A DNA stretch of 56,822 nucleotides from an uncultured Haliea sp. GTDB lineage: Bacteria > Pseudomonadota > Gammaproteobacteria > Pseudomonadales > Halieaceae. Shown here one piece after another: positions 37,618 through 47,724 of this stretch. The DNA lies in contig CAMYIZ010000044.1 in NCBI GenBank assembly GCA_947258585.1, forward strand, positions 1-56,822. The letters are read 5' to 3'. The first letter of the stretch is position 1; every line of letters begins with the position of its first letter. The notes under the pieces were generated by a model. That model saw nothing but the letters and a program-made list of their open reading frames with translations. It searched no databases and had not been told where the DNA came from. A program made the position numbers and the translations under genes.

Positions 37618-37890
37618 ATCTCCTGCGCCCAGCGGAGAATATTCTGATAGAAAGCCACATCCAGGAAAGTCGCGGCGTTGTAGAGCGGTCTATCGGGTAC
37701 TCAAGCCGCTCCGGCACATAGGCATAGAAATGACCGAATCCGCCACCCGGAAAGGGTGCGCTGCCGTTCTGCCAGAACAGCCAGGACATGCATTCCGCGC
37801 TTTCGGTGGGCCCGGTCGGGACAAACGCAGAAAATTTTTCTGCCAGCTACAGCAGAATAGCCCCCCGCAACGGGACGAGGTACCTCATCT
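37618..37890 (-). pseudogene. Degraded glutathione S-transferase (YghU-like)
   Basis: Minus-strand translation gives RGAILL, a TAG stop (37847-37849) where homologues have Tyr, then LAEKFSAFVPTGPTESAE, CMSWLFWQNGSAPFPGGG and FGHFYAYVPERLEYPIDR, the middle of a YghU-type transferase. After 37688 the frame changes and jumps to YNAATFLDVAFYQNILRWAQ, which matches the C-terminal part; the roughly 80 intervening residues are missing. So: a nonsense codon, an internal deletion and a frameshift. The N terminus is not recognisable either. Clearly non-functional. Confidence 0.75.
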
Positions 37891-38045
37891 ATATCAAGGA
37901 GAGTCCATAATAGCCATCCATGATGCCAAGAGCTGAGCAAAAAAGCTCAACCAGTGGGCGATTTGGCTCATTGATTTGACGGGAAACCCGGCAAGTAATC
38001 CGTCAGGTGAATGCTCAAGGCAGCCGCGCCGGGAAAGTACTCGAT
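37891..38045. other. Gap with no recognisable gene
   Basis: Follows the pseudogene region and is moderately AT-rich. A small TGAGC / GCTCA dyad around an A-run lies near 37935-37950. No gene, promoter or RNA can be supported. Confidence 0.4.
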
Positions 38046-38516
38046 TTACCCCGGAGCTCGTGCGCGCACACACCCAATAAACGCGCCCCCGGCTCCCCCC
38101 AGAACCAGGCCCAGGGACAACAGCATACCCACCCAGAATCCTTTAGTGACATTCGCAGCCTCCACCACAGACATCGACGGATCGGAAGGCAAATATCGCA
38201 CCACGATCTCGGCATCCTCAGTCTGGGCATGGTAGAACGGCCCGCTCACATTCTGCGTACCGTGCGTGTAGGGGTCATCCGGCGTCGGAAACGTGTAGCT
38301 CAAGCGAAAGGTCTTCCTGTTGCCGTTGCTGTAATCCGACTTGTGCGTCACCACTCCGCGTGAATCAACACCCTCGGCAGCAAAACGCGAGGCCGTCCTG
38401 TAGCTGGAGACTTCATAGACTCCAAGGCCAAGACCCGCAGCAATGAGCAATGCATAAACCCACCCCCGCTCGCGCATGAAATCCAGCGCGGCGGTGCTTG
38501 CCGAGGCAGTCGTCAT
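38046..38516 (-). CDS. DUF3592 membrane protein
   Basis: 156 residues: an N-terminal helix (VYALLIAAGLGLGVYEV), an extracytoplasmic beta-rich stretch with the DUF3592 pattern (GVVTHKSDY..., FRLSYTFPTPD, AEIVVRYLPSDPSMSVV) and a C-terminal helix rich in Gly (WVGMLLSLGLVLGGAGGAFIG). Function of the family is unknown. RBS AGGGGA 5 nt before the ATG. It is followed by the decayed region and may be transcribed from the SDR gene upstream. Confidence 0.8.
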   Translation of the reverse strand: MTTASASTAALDFMRERGWVYALLIAAGLGLGVYEVSSYRTASRFAAEGVDSRGVVTHKSDYSNGNRKTFRLSYTFPTPDDPYTHGTQNVSGPFYHAQTEDAEIVVRYLPSDPSMSVVEAANVTKGFWVGMLLSLGLVLGGAGGAFIGCVRARAPG

Positions 38517-38571
38517 AAAAGTCCCCTACTACCTGTCAGAATATAGCTTTCAGCAGCCCTCGGGACACTGC

Positions 38572-39339
38572 CTATAACTGCGGCAGCGTGTCAAAGATAC
38601 TGCCCGCGTGCCAGCCTCCATCGGCCATGAACTCGGAGCCGGTGCTGAAGCTGGCCTCGTCACCCGCCAGGAAGGCGGTGACAGCAGCCACCTCTCTCGG
38701 CATGCCCACCCGGGGCAGGGCCTGGTGCGTGTAACTGGCATCCGCCTGTTCCCGAGTGATAAACGCCTTGCCGTGCATGTCAGTATACACCCCGCCGGGA
38801 TGCACGCTGTTCACGCGGATATTGTACTTGCCCATTTCCAGCGCGGCGGTCTTGGTCATGCCGCGCACCGCCCACTTGCTGGCACTGTAGGCAAGCAGGG
38901 AGTTCTTCGACTGGAAGCCATCGATGGAGGAAATGTTGATGATGGATCCGCCACCCCCAGCCTTCATCGTCTCGAACACTGACTGCATACCCAGGAACAC
39001 ACCCAGCTGATTTACCCGGGTGACTGCCATGAAGTCTTCCTCTGTGGTGTCCACGATGGTCTTGTGGAGAAGAATGGCGGCATTGTTCACCAACACATTC
39101 AGGGTGCCGAAATCCGCACTGGCCTCGACAGCCGCCTGCCACTGGGTCTTGTCAGTCACATCAAGATGGACGAACAGTGCCTTGTCGCCAAGCTCCTCGG
39201 CCACCTTGCGACCGGGCTCGTCCAGTACATCCGCAAGCACTACGCTGGCGCCCTGCTCCACCAGCAGGCGTGCCGTGGCCTCGCCCATGCCGCGGGCGGC
39301 GCCGGTGACGATGGCGACCTTGCCGTCCAATCTTGCCAT
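38572..39339 (-). CDS. Short-chain dehydrogenase/reductase
   Basis: 255-residue classical SDR. Cofactor motif TGAARGMG at about 12-19, a following acidic ADVLDE that favours NAD(H), NNAAI, the catalytic Ser in INISSIDG, and YSASK. Closest in style to 3-alpha/20-beta-hydroxysteroid and glucose 1-dehydrogenases. RBS GGGGAG 9 nt before the ATG at 39339. It lies 129 bp after the Rieske oxygenase gene on the same strand and may form an operon with it. Confidence 0.9.
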   Translation of the reverse strand: MARLDGKVAIVTGAARGMGEATARLLVEQGASVVLADVLDEPGRKVAEELGDKALFVHLDVTDKTQWQAAVEASADFGTLNVLVNNAAILLHKTIVDTTEEDFMAVTRVNQLGVFLGMQSVFETMKAGGGGSIINISSIDGFQSKNSLLAYSASKWAVRGMTKTAALEMGKYNIRVNSVHPGGVYTDMHGKAFITREQADASYTHQALPRVGMPREVAAVTAFLAGDEASFSTGSEFMADGGWHAGSIFDTLPQL

Positions 39340-39468
39340 AAGCCTGTTCTCCCCAAAGGTAAAAAAACGCGACCAAGCTTACCCGGTTCGCGAGTCCCGC
39401 TCCTACTCCAAACGGGTGACGAGAGGTCTCTGACTGCGGCCGGGGCCCCGGAAGCATCCGACGGGCAA

Positions 39469-40590
39469 TCAACGCTGGTCGAGCAAGGCCTGCAAATTGC
39501 GGTGGAAGTGCCCCGGCAGTTTTTCGTATCGGCCAAAAGTGAAAAAGGCGTTGGCGCCGCTATGCAGGCTGGCCTGAATTGATTTTGCCAGCGCGATATC
39601 CTCGCTCTGTCCCGTAGTGCTGACAAATGCCTTGTCATTGCGCGCCTTTTCCAGAGACGCCTCGCCCTCCAGGGCGTTGTTGGTGACCGAATAACTGATG
39701 ACCCGGGTTGCATCCACCGCCACCGGCTCCAGCACCACCATTGTTGTATGGTGTGACAGCACTGCAATCAGGACGTTGGGAAACAGGTGATAAACATACG
39801 TTAGCAGGCCATCGACCTTGCGTTGTTCCGGAGCAACATCCTTCAACTGTGCAATTCGCTGGAACGGGAAGGTAATACGGGCATTCCTCCCCGCCGTCTC
39901 TACCACGTTGAGATTATCAAAACCAAATGGAAAGAATGTCTCCGGGTGTGCCGGCTTGATGTGGTATCCCTCAAGAAAACTCTCCAGAAATACTTTCCAG
40001 TTCAGGTCGAGGGTGTATTCACTGCTGTCGAACAATTGCTGCCTTGCCGTGAACAACTCCGGCAGATCATCCATGTCGCCGACAATAGCGTCCTCTTCCT
40101 GGGTTACGAAAATCAGCCCGGCTTTTTCCTCTACCGGCACAGCGCTCAGCCCGTGTTGTCCCTTGTCCAAACCCGGGAAACCCGCCTCGTGTGGCAGATG
40201 CTGCAATGCGCCGTCAAGTCGATAGGTCCAGCCGTGATAGCCGCAACGAAATGCCCTGGCACAACCGCGGCCCGAGGCAACCTGGGCTCCGCGGTGACGG
40301 CAGGCGTTGCGAAAACCGCGAACCACACCATCGTCGCCGCGTACCACCACCAGTGGAATGCCGGCAGCGGTCCTGGCCAGGTAGGATCCTGCTTCGGGTA
40401 ATGCGGCAGACGGACAGAATGGCGTCGGGTAGCGCCGCAACACCGTCTCGACTTCGTCCGTAAACCGCCGCGGGCAGAGATAGTGTCGCACCGGTTCACG
40501 CCACAGCGCTTCGCCAGTATCGGTCGTCCTGTTGGCAATATGGTCCAGCACACGCTGCGCCACGTCCTGGTCAGTCAAGAAAGCGGCCAT
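39469..40590 (-). CDS. Rieske non-haem iron oxygenase, alpha-subunit type
   Basis: 373 residues. Rieske [2Fe-2S] ligands are Cys97 and His99 (CRHRGA) and Cys116 and His119 (CGYHGWTY); the mononuclear iron site is in LEGYHIKPAHPETF. These enzymes hydroxylate aromatic rings, steroids or quaternary amines with electrons from a reductase, which is not encoded nearby. RBS GGAG 7 nt before the ATG. Neither a beta subunit nor a ferredoxin gene is present. Substrate unknown. Confidence 0.9.
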   Translation of the reverse strand: MAAFLTDQDVAQRVLDHIANRTTDTGEALWREPVRHYLCPRRFTDEVETVLRRYPTPFCPSAALPEAGSYLARTAAGIPLVVVRGDDGVVRGFRNACRHRGAQVASGRGCARAFRCGYHGWTYRLDGALQHLPHEAGFPGLDKGQHGLSAVPVEEKAGLIFVTQEEDAIVGDMDDLPELFTARQQLFDSSEYTLDLNWKVFLESFLEGYHIKPAHPETFFPFGFDNLNVVETAGRNARITFPFQRIAQLKDVAPEQRKVDGLLTYVYHLFPNVLIAVLSHHTTMVVLEPVAVDATRVISYSVTNNALEGEASLEKARNDKAFVSTTGQSEDIALAKSIQASLHSGANAFFTFGRYEKLPGHFHRNLQALLDQR

Positions 40591-40679
40591 AGGGCAACTC
40601 CAGCGGCTCCGCCAGTTGGTGAACTTGCTTCAGCCTTATACCCCGGGCCAACTTGTCAATACAAGCAGCTGCAGGAACT

Positions 40680-41082
<403 letters not shown>

Positions 41083-41207
41083 AACCGGACAGCTGAACTA
41101 CTCGACAGACACCGTTTATCCTTACTACACTCATCGACGCAGGCGGGCTCATCTGTCCAGCCCTGGCAGGGCACTGTTTTCACCTCGGCAAGCGGCAAGG
41201 GACATCG

Positions 41208-41603
41208 ATGAAGTTTTATTCGCGCAAATGGATCAAACCGGAGAACCTCAATCCCCATGGCAGCCTGTTCGGCGGTCAGCTGCTGAGCTGGATCGACGAG
41301 GAAGCGGCGATCTTCGCCATGTGCCAGGTCGGCGAGAATCCCCACCTGGTGACCAAGTTCATGTCCGAAATCGACTTTGTCAGCTCGGCGCGCGAGGGAG
41401 ACATTATTGAAATGGGCGTCGAGGTCATCGACTGTGGCCGCAGCTCGCTGACCCTGCGCGCGGAGGTACGCAACAAGATCACCAAGCAGACCATTATTTC
41501 CATTGATCGCATCGTTTTCGTCAACCTGGGGTCGGACGGTCGATCGGCACCGCACGGGTATCACTGGCCGGGGCCGGAGCACGAGCACAACCAGGCTGAG
41601 TGA
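41208..41603 (+). CDS. Hotdog-fold acyl-CoA thioesterase
   Basis: 131 residues of the YciA/BACH type: NPHGSLFGGQLLSWIDEEAA carries the catalytic Asp and the central hotdog helix, followed by VTKFMSEIDFVSSAREGDII and the strand SSLTLRAEV. Hydrolyses acyl-CoA to free acid and CoA; chain-length preference cannot be told. AAGGGA lies just upstream of the ATG. Stands alone after the decayed iclR/istB segment. Confidence 0.88.
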   Translation: MKFYSRKWIKPENLNPHGSLFGGQLLSWIDEEAAIFAMCQVGENPHLVTKFMSEIDFVSSAREGDIIEMGVEVIDCGRSSLTLRAEVRNKITKQTIISIDRIVFVNLGSDGRSAPHGYHWPGPEHEHNQAE

Positions 41604-41751
41604 ACGAGCGAAATCGCTTGCCCGGGAGAAGTGGTGATCTCAAGCGGGGTGCATGCCATGCTCAACCCCGTACAGTTGCACATACACCCGCCAGCCATTT
41701 TGCTAGCTGATAGTGCGTGGGCATGCGCCCAGGCGAAACCGGAGATACAGC

Positions 41752-42516
41752 ATGCAACCACCTGTCATTACCGCGCTCGTAACGGGTGCATCTGCGGGCA
41801 TCGGCGCCGAGTTCTGTCGCCAACTCGCTGACCGCTGTGATGTCATCGTCGCTACCGGACGACGGGAGGACAGGCTCAGCGCACTGGCAGCCGAACTGGA
41901 AGGTCAGGCCGAGATCCATCCTGTCGTGGCTGACCTGGCCACCAACGAGGGCCGCTCCCTCGTTGTCGCGGCTGTTCACCAGAGCGGGCCGCTGGAGTAT
42001 CTGGTCAACAATGCCGGCTTTGGAGCCGCCGGGATCTTTGCGGAAACAGATCTCGAGTCCCAGCAACAGCAGGTGGACCTGCATATCACCGCCACCCTCG
42101 CCCTCACGCGCGCTGCGCTGCCCGCCATGATCGAACGCGGACGCGGCTTCATCATCAACCTCTCTTCCCTTGCCTCGTTTGCCGGTTATCCCGCAGGCAT
42201 GGTCTACGGCGCCAGCAAGGCTTTTCTCAATATTTTCTCCGAGGGCTTACAGCAGGAACTGTCTTCCCACGGGATCAAGGTCCAGAGCCTCTGTCCCGGC
42301 TACACCTACAGCGAATTTCACGACCGGGAGACAATATCCCGGGCCGGCTTTTCCCGCGAGCAGGTTCCGCCGGAAGCATGGATGGATGCACCTGAGGTTG
42401 TCGCGCTCAGCCTCGAGGCCCTCAATGGAGAGCAGGTGGTTGTCGTACCCGGGGAGCACAACATCGCCGTCGCCCGCGAGAGCGTGCGGGCTTTGCTGAG
42501 GCAGCTCGGTGCGTAG
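41752..42516 (+). CDS. Short-chain dehydrogenase/reductase
   Basis: 254 residues. TGASAGIGAEF cofactor loop, then a basic ATGRREDRL that favours NADP(H), NNAGFG, Ser in INLSSLASF and YGASK. The C-terminal CPGYTYSEFHDR and GEHNIAVA fit the DltE/YqjQ-like SDR group acting on keto or acyl substrates. ATG at 41752 has GGAG 7 nt upstream; the earlier in-frame start at 41713 has none. The 41604-41751 gap shows no gene. Confidence 0.9.
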   Translation: MQPPVITALVTGASAGIGAEFCRQLADRCDVIVATGRREDRLSALAAELEGQAEIHPVVADLATNEGRSLVVAAVHQSGPLEYLVNNAGFGAAGIFAETDLESQQQQVDLHITATLALTRAALPAMIERGRGFIINLSSLASFAGYPAGMVYGASKAFLNIFSEGLQQELSSHGIKVQSLCPGYTYSEFHDRETISRAGFSREQVPPEAWMDAPEVVALSLEALNGEQVVVVPGEHNIAVARESVRALLRQLGA

Positions 42517-42524
42517 CGAACTCA

Positions 42525-43092
42525 TCCGGATGGCAGCAACTCAACCCCGCCCGGGGCAGCAAAAGTCCCCAGGCCGGAACCCTTTGGGGTGACCGCAGAG
42601 GTGCAGTGCCAACAGGCCTTTCGTCAGGTTTGCGGAGCTGCCAAAGGCGCCGCAAATGTGGCACTGGTCGAGATTGATCGGGGGCCGTACCTCGTCCTTC
42701 CTGCCTGGGAGGCGTTTGACGCTGGAGAGAGGCCGATTAACGTTCATGCATCGAACATTGTCTGGGTCGACCCGCCCGGTGTGACGAGCTCTGCCTACGG
42801 AACGAAGGTCGCCTATCTCTGGGGCAGTCTGCAAGAGGGTCAGTCAAACGGAGTCCTGATCAAACTGCCGGCTGGATTTACAGGCAAGATACACAGCAAG
42901 AGCTCTACCTTCCGCGCAGTGGTGGTCAAGGGTCGGCCACACTACCAGGGAGACGATCTCAAGACTCTGGAGCCAGGCAGCTATTTCGACTCGCGGGGAG
43001 AAACGGTGCACCAGGTCGCGTCCCCTGCAGGAGAAGAAAGCGTCATCTATGTGCGCACAGATGGCAAATACGAAATCATTCCGGTGAAATAG
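42525..43092 (+). pseudogene. DUF4437 cupin protein, truncated, deleted and frameshifted
   Basis: Frame at 42534-42620 encodes WQQLNPARGSKSPQAGTLWG then DRRGAVPTG, the start of the DUF4437 first cupin. The frame then shifts, and the rest (from AAKGAANVALVEIDRGPYLV to the stop at 43092) is the second half, including NVHASNIVWVD, KVAYLWGSLQEG and LEPGSYFDSRGE. About 80 residues of the first cupin between these blocks are missing, and there is no signal peptide or start. The open frame from GTG 42589 would give a 167-residue C-terminal cupin, so residual expression is possible, but the ancestral gene is broken. Confidence 0.75.
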
Positions 43093-43110
43093 CTGCATCT
43101 GAACCCGTCG

Positions 43111-43135
43111 GAACAGCCTGACGATCAGGCTGTTC
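43111..43135 (+). terminator. Hairpin after the cupin pseudogene
   Basis: Perfect 11-bp stem GAACAGCCTGA / TCAGGCTGTTC with a CGA loop, then GCATTCCTTCTT. Placed 18 bp after the stop. Terminator-like, with a weak T-rich tail. Confidence 0.6.
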
Positions 43136-43265
43136 GCATTCCTTCTTACCATTGCACGTATTGTTGCAGGACAGACATTAGATAATTTACACACCGCCCA
43201 ATTATCTACATTCAATTTATTTGTAAGCTTTGCTCTCCAATCCGGAAAACACATAGGAGCAAACC

Positions 43266-43814
43266 ATGTCTCGCATACCTACACCCACCAACATTGAAGC
43301 AGCGCCAGAAGCCTCCAGAGGCTCGCTTGAAGCGGTCAACAAGCTTTTGGGCAGCATTCCCAATATGTTCCGCATCATTGCCAACAGTCCACAGACTCTC
43401 GAAGGCTTCCTTGGCCTGAACAACGCACTTGGAAAAGGTTCGCTGGATGCCCAGACCCGAGAGCGCATTGCCCTTGCCATCGCTGAAATCAATGGCTGTC
43501 ATTACTGCCTCGCCGCACACAGTTACCTTGGCGCCAATCTCGCCAAACTCAGTGCAGCCGAAATTGCAGCCAACCGTCGCGGCACTTCCGGAAACGCAAA
43601 AGCCGCGATTGCCGTTGGGTTCGCCGCCAAAATTGCCAACAATCGCGGCAAGGTTACGGACGGCGATTTGGAGGCTGTCCGCGCAGCCGGTTATAGCGAT
43701 GCCGAGATCGTGGAAATCGTGGGCCATGTCGCTGTTAACACGCTCACGAACTACATCAATGAAGTTCTGGGAACGGACATCGACTTTCCGGTCGTCAATA
43801 CCCTGGCGTCCTAG
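43266..43814 (+). CDS. AhpD-like carboxymuconolactone-decarboxylase-family protein
   Basis: 182 residues, all alpha. The redox motif is INGCHYCLAAHS (CxxC with following His) and an upstream acidic AIAEI, as in AhpD-type alkylhydroperoxidases. LGSIPNMFRIIANSP is the typical N-terminal family stretch. Probably reduces peroxides or related electrophiles through the CHYC pair. Strong RBS AGGAG 6 nt before the ATG. It is isolated between two hairpins (43111-43135 and 43838-43861), so it is most likely a single-gene unit with its promoter in the AT-rich 43140-43250. Confidence 0.9.
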   Translation: MSRIPTPTNIEAAPEASRGSLEAVNKLLGSIPNMFRIIANSPQTLEGFLGLNNALGKGSLDAQTRERIALAIAEINGCHYCLAAHSYLGANLAKLSAAEIAANRRGTSGNAKAAIAVGFAAKIANNRGKVTDGDLEAVRAAGYSDAEIVEIVGHVAVNTLTNYINEVLGTDIDFPVVNTLAS

Positions 43815-43837
43815 GCCCATGTAGGGGCAGTGCAACT

Positions 43838-43861
43838 GCTGACGGGGTTGGCCCCGTCAGC
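43838..43861 (+). terminator. Hairpin after the AhpD-like gene
   Basis: Perfect 10-bp stem GCTGACGGGG / CCCCGTCAGC with a TTGG loop, 23 bp after the stop. The following TTGCCTGCCCGCTTG is only weakly T-rich. Confidence 0.6.
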
Positions 43862-44032
43862 TTGCCTGCCCGCTTGTAAAAAGCGCTATCTGCACTCACA
43901 CACAGCCGGCCACCATTTCGTTTTGCTCTGCGGAAACGCCAAAGAGCAGGACACTCATCCGGGACGTCCGGCGAAACCACCAAGAACCGGCATAAATATC
44001 GCGCAGGTGTGGGTTAGTCAAGAGGTATACAG

Positions 44033-44527
44033 GTGAGAGACTTTTGGGTCATAGACATCGAAGCCAGCGGCTTAAGTCCTGTCAGCTATCCGATTGAGAT
44101 TGGCCTGGTTAACGCGGAGCAAGAATATCAGGCACTCATTGTTCCGGAGGATTCCTGGGACCACTGGAGCCTGAAATCTGAGCAGTTACACGGCATTTCA
44201 CGCAGGGAGCTCCATAAAAAAGGGAAACCTGCAGTTGTGGTGGCCAAGGAGCTCAACATGCTTCTCGGGACCGAAGCAGTTTATTCGGATCATGAAGACT
44301 GGGACAGCTTCTGGTTACGTCGGTTGTTTGATACCGTGGGTGTCAAACAGGAGCCCTCTGTCGTGGATATCAAAAAAATTCTGGAGCATAGCAAAAAAGA
44401 CACTGTTGATAGATTGAGCCGATCTGGAGACCCGTATACCCATCGCGCTTTGGACGATGCACGTCTCAATCGTCAAGCCGTGATTCAAGCCATGGAATGT
44501 CGTCATTGGGACTTGTTCCCCACCTGA
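44033..44527 (+). CDS. DEDDh-type 3'-5' exonuclease family protein
   Basis: 164 residues of the RNase T/DnaQ fold. Exo I is WVIDIEASG (DxE), Exo II is the YSDHEDWDSFW region and Exo III is HRALDDARLN (HxxxxD). Length suggests a bare nuclease domain. GTG start at 44033 has AGAGG 7 nt upstream. The gene looks less GC-rich than its neighbours and uses many A/T-ending codons, which hints at recent acquisition. Target (RNA or DNA) unknown. Confidence 0.8.
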   Translation: MRDFWVIDIEASGLSPVSYPIEIGLVNAEQEYQALIVPEDSWDHWSLKSEQLHGISRRELHKKGKPAVVVAKELNMLLGTEAVYSDHEDWDSFWLRRLFDTVGVKQEPSVVDIKKILEHSKKDTVDRLSRSGDPYTHRALDDARLNRQAVIQAMECRHWDLFPT

Positions 44528-44588
44528 CTTTTCCATCAACTTGAAGTGTGACATGCGCGCCATGACCAGACGTTATCGTCAGTAATTG

Positions 44589-46166
44589 TTACTCCCACTC
44601 AATCGTCGCCGGCGGCTTGCTGCTGACGTCATAGGTCACGCGCGACACCCCCGAGATCTCATTGATAATCCGGTTGGACACGGTTTCCAGTAACTCATAG
44701 GGCAGGTGCGCCCAGCGCGCGGTCATGAAATCCACCGTCTCCACGGCGCGCAGTGCGATCACCCACTCGTAGCGGCGGCCATCGCCGACCACGCCGACGG
44801 ACCTCACCGGCAGGAACACCGCAAAGGCCTGGCTGGTCTTGTGATACCAATCCGCGCGGTGCAACTCTTCAATGAAGATGGCATCCGCGCGCCGCAGCAG
44901 TTCAGCGTATTCTTTCTTCACCTCACCGAGAATCCGCACGCCGAGGCCGGGGCCGGGGAAGGGGTGGCGGTAGACCATGTCGTAGGGCAGGCCCAGCTCC
45001 AGGCCGATGCGCCGCACCTCATCCTTGAACAGTTCACGCAGGGGCTCCACGAGCTCCATCGCCATATCGTCCGGCAGGCCGCCCACGTTGTGGTGGGACT
45101 TGATCACGTGCGCCTTGCCGGTCTTGGCGCCGGCGGACTCGATCACGTCCGGGTAGATGGTGCCCTGGGCCAGCCAGTTCACGTCCCTGAGTTTGGTGGC
45201 CTCGTCGTCAAACACCTCGATAAAGGTATTGCCGATAATCTTGCGCTTTGCCTCCGGGTCCGCCTCGCCCGCCAGCTTGCCCAGGAACAGGTCCTCCGCA
45301 TTGACGCGAATGACCTTGACGCCCATATTGCGGGCGAACATCTCCATTACCTGGTCACCTTCGTTCAGGCGCAGCAGGCCGTTATCGACAAACACACAGG
45401 TCAACTGGTCGCCAATGGCGCGGTGCAGCAGGGCCGCCACGACCGAGGAATCCACCCCGCCCGACAGGCCCAGCAGAACCTTGCCGCTGCCCACGGTATC
45501 CCGCACCCGGGCGATGGCATCCTCGACAATGTTGGCCGGCGTCCACAGGGCCTCGCAGCCACACAGCTCCAGCACAAAATGCTCGACGATCCGCTTGCCC
45601 TGCAAGGTGTGGGTTACCTCCGGGTGAAACTGGATGCCGTAGAACGGCTTGCCGCGGTGGGCCATGGCCGCAATCGGGCAGCTGTCGGTAGCGGCCACCA
45701 GCTCGAAGTCCGGCGGCAACTCCACCACCTTGTCGCCGTGGCTCATCCACACGTCCAGCAGGCTGTTGCCGGCGCTGTCGAAGTGGTCGCGGATGTCGTG
45801 AAACAGTCCGGTGGTATTCACCAGGCGGATCTGGGCGTAACCGAATTCGCTGGTGGGCGAGGCCGAGACCTTGCCGCCGAACTGCGCCGCCATGGTCTGC
45901 ATGCCATAGCAAATACCGAGCACCGGGACCCCCAGCTCGAACACACAATCCGGTGCCCGCGGCGAGCCGGGCGCCGGCACTGACTCGGGGCCACCGGAGA
46001 GGATAATGCCACTGGGGGCGAAGGCGCGGATTTCGCTCTCGCTCATGTCGAAGGCGCGGATTTCGCTGTACACCCCCACCTCCCGCACCCGGCGGGCAAT
46101 AAGCTGGGTGTACTGGGACCCGAAATCCAGAATAAGGATCCGGCTGGCGTGGATATCTGCTGTCAT
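44589..46166 (-). CDS. guaA: GMP synthase (glutamine-hydrolysing)
   Basis: Aminates XMP to GMP. N-terminal class I glutaminase with Cys in GICYGMQTM and His-Glu in [11 protein letters not shown]; then the ATP-pyrophosphatase P-loop [14 protein letters not shown] and the C-terminal dimerisation domain ending in TIEWE. 525 residues, as in E. coli. It lies 12 bp after guaB in the classical guaBA operon. Confidence 0.98.
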   Translation of the reverse strand: MTADIHASRILILDFGSQYTQLIARRVREVGVYSEIRAFDMSESEIRAFAPSGIILSGGPESVPAPGSPRAPDCVFELGVPVLGICYGMQTMAAQFGGKVSASPTSEFGYAQIRLVNTTGLFHDIRDHFDSAGNSLLDVWMSHGDKVVELPPDFELVAATDSCPIAAMAHRGKPFYGIQFHPEVTHTLQGKRIVEHFVLELCGCEALWTPANIVEDAIARVRDTVGSGKVLLGLSGGVDSSVVAALLHRAIGDQLTCVFVDNGLLRLNEGDQVMEMFARNMGVKVIRVNAEDLFLGKLAGEADPEAKRKIIGNTFIEVFDDEATKLRDVNWLAQGTIYPDVIESAGAKTGKAHVIKSHHNVGGLPDDMAMELVEPLRELFKDEVRRIGLELGLPYDMVYRHPFPGPGLGVRILGEVKKEYAELLRRADAIFIEELHRADWYHKTSQAFAVFLPVRSVGVVGDGRRYEWVIALRAVETVDFMTARWAHLPYELLETVSNRIINEISGVSRVTYDVSSKPPATIEWE

Positions 46167-46178
46167 GGAAATTCGGCC

Positions 46179-47648
46179 CTAGCGCACGGGATAGTTGGGC
46201 GCTTCCTTGGTGATAGAGACATCGTGGACATGGCTTTCGGACATGCCGGCGGAGGTGACCCGGACGAACTCGGGCCGGGTGCGCATATCATCGATGGTGC
46301 GGCTGCCCGTGTAGCCCATGGCGGAGCGCACTCCACCCATAAGCTGATGGATGATGGCGGATACCGGGCCCTTGTAGGGAACACGGCCCTCGATGCCCTC
46401 GGGCACCAGTTTCTCGGCACCCTTGCCCGCGTCCTGGAAGTAGCGGTCCGAGGAACCCTGGGTGCGCGACATGGCGCCCAGTGAGCCCATGCCGCGGTAG
46501 GCCTTGTAGGTACGCCCCTGGAACAGCTCGACCTCGCCCGGCGCTTCCTCGGTGCCGGCAAACATGCTGCCCATCATCACCGAGTGGGCACCGGCCACCA
46601 GGGCCTTGGCGATATCGCCGGAGAAGCGGATACCGCCATCGGAGATCACCGGGATATCGCGACCTTCCAGGGCGGCCACCACGTTGGAGATGGCGGTAAT
46701 CTGTGGCACACCGGTCCCGGTGACCACCCGCGTCGTGCAGATGGAGCCCGGACCGATGCCGACCTTGACCGCATCCGCACCGGCTTCAGCCAGCGCCAGT
46801 GCGGCGGCGCCGGTGGCGATATTGCCGCCGATGACCTGGATGGACGGGTAGTCGCGCTTGATCATGCGCACCCGGTCGATCACGTTGCGGGAGTGGCCGT
46901 GGGCCGTGTCCACGACCAGCACATCCACACCGGCGCGCACCAGGGCAATGACCCGCTCGTCGGTGTCCGCGCTGGTACCCACCGAGGCGCCGACCCGCAA
47001 CTGGCCGTAGGAGTCCTTGCAGGCCAGCGGAAAGCTCTCCGCCTTGTCGAAGTCCTTGACGGTAATCATGCCGCGGAGGTCGAATTTGTCATTGACCACC
47101 AGGATCTTCTCGATGCGGTACTGGTGCAGCAGGCGCTGCACCTCTTCGGAGCTGGCACCTTCCTTGACCGTGACCAGCTTGTCGCGGGGGGTCATGATCT
47201 CCGACACCAACTTGGCGGGGTTGGACTCGAAGCGGGTGTCGCGACGGGTGACGATCCCCACCAGGTCCTCGCCGTTGAGCACCGGTACGCCGGAGATACC
47301 GTGGGCGCCCGTCAGCTCCCGCAGTTCCGCCAGGGTGGCATTCTGCTGGATGGTGATCGGATCCTTCACCACACCGCTCTCGAATTTCTTGACCCGGCGA
47401 ACCTGCTCCGCCTGCTCGGCGATGGTCATGCTCTTGTGAATGATGCCGATGCCGCCCTCCTGGGCCATGGCAATGGCCAGGCGCCCCTCGGTGACGGTGT
47501 CCATGGCGGCGGACACCAGCGGGATATTCAGCTCAATGGCGCGCGTCAACCGGGTGCGCAGGGACACGTCGCTGGGAATCACCTCGGAGTAGCCGGGCAG
47601 CAGCAACACGTCATCAAAGGTCAGGGCTTCCTGGGCGATACGCAACAT
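46179..47648 (-). CDS. guaB: IMP dehydrogenase
   Basis: Oxidises IMP to XMP, the committed step to guanine nucleotides. The TIM barrel carries the catalytic Cys in [13 protein letters not shown] and the flap in [10 protein letters not shown]; two CBS domains interrupt it ([10 protein letters not shown]..., [10 protein letters not shown]...). 489 residues from the ATG at 47648 ([19 protein letters not shown]), like E. coli (488). The longer open frame to 47750 overlaps xseA and is rejected. Confidence 0.98.
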   Translation of the reverse strand: MLRIAQEALTFDDVLLLPGYSEVIPSDVSLRTRLTRAIELNIPLVSAAMDTVTEGRLAIAMAQEGGIGIIHKSMTIAEQAEQVRRVKKFESGVVKDPITIQQNATLAELRELTGAHGISGVPVLNGEDLVGIVTRRDTRFESNPAKLVSEIMTPRDKLVTVKEGASSEEVQRLLHQYRIEKILVVNDKFDLRGMITVKDFDKAESFPLACKDSYGQLRVGASVGTSADTDERVIALVRAGVDVLVVDTAHGHSRNVIDRVRMIKRDYPSIQVIGGNIATGAAALALAEAGADAVKVGIGPGSICTTRVVTGTGVPQITAISNVVAALEGRDIPVISDGGIRFSGDIAKALVAGAHSVMMGSMFAGTEEAPGEVELFQGRTYKAYRGMGSLGAMSRTQGSSDRYFQDAGKGAEKLVPEGIEGRVPYKGPVSAIIHQLMGGVRSAMGYTGSRTIDDMRTRPEFVRVTSAGMSESHVHDVSITKEAPNYPVR

Positions 47649-47685
47649 GGGTGTCTCCGGCTGGCAGGCTGCAGCTAAACGTGCA

Positions 47686-47715
47686 ATTATAAATCTTCTC
47701 ACCACCACAGGTAAA
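47686..47715 (-). promoter_or_regulatory. guaBA promoter
   Basis: Minus strand: -10 TATAAT (47686-47691, perfect consensus) with -35 TTACCT (47709-47714, 17-bp spacer) or TTTACC (18-bp spacer). Start of transcription would be about 30 nt before the guaB ATG. It lies in the 76-bp gap with divergent xseA. Confidence 0.7.
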
Positions 47716-47724
47716 CCAGAGTCC

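Noticed and set aside
37701-37940. 79-codon minus-strand open frame in the GST remnant
   Set aside because: It is in the wrong frame; the adjacent frame gives the GST sequence, so this is not a gene.
42839-43254. Minus-strand open frame over the cupin remnant and leader of the AhpD-like gene
   Set aside because: Antisense to recognisable cupin sequence and to a hairpin; no support.
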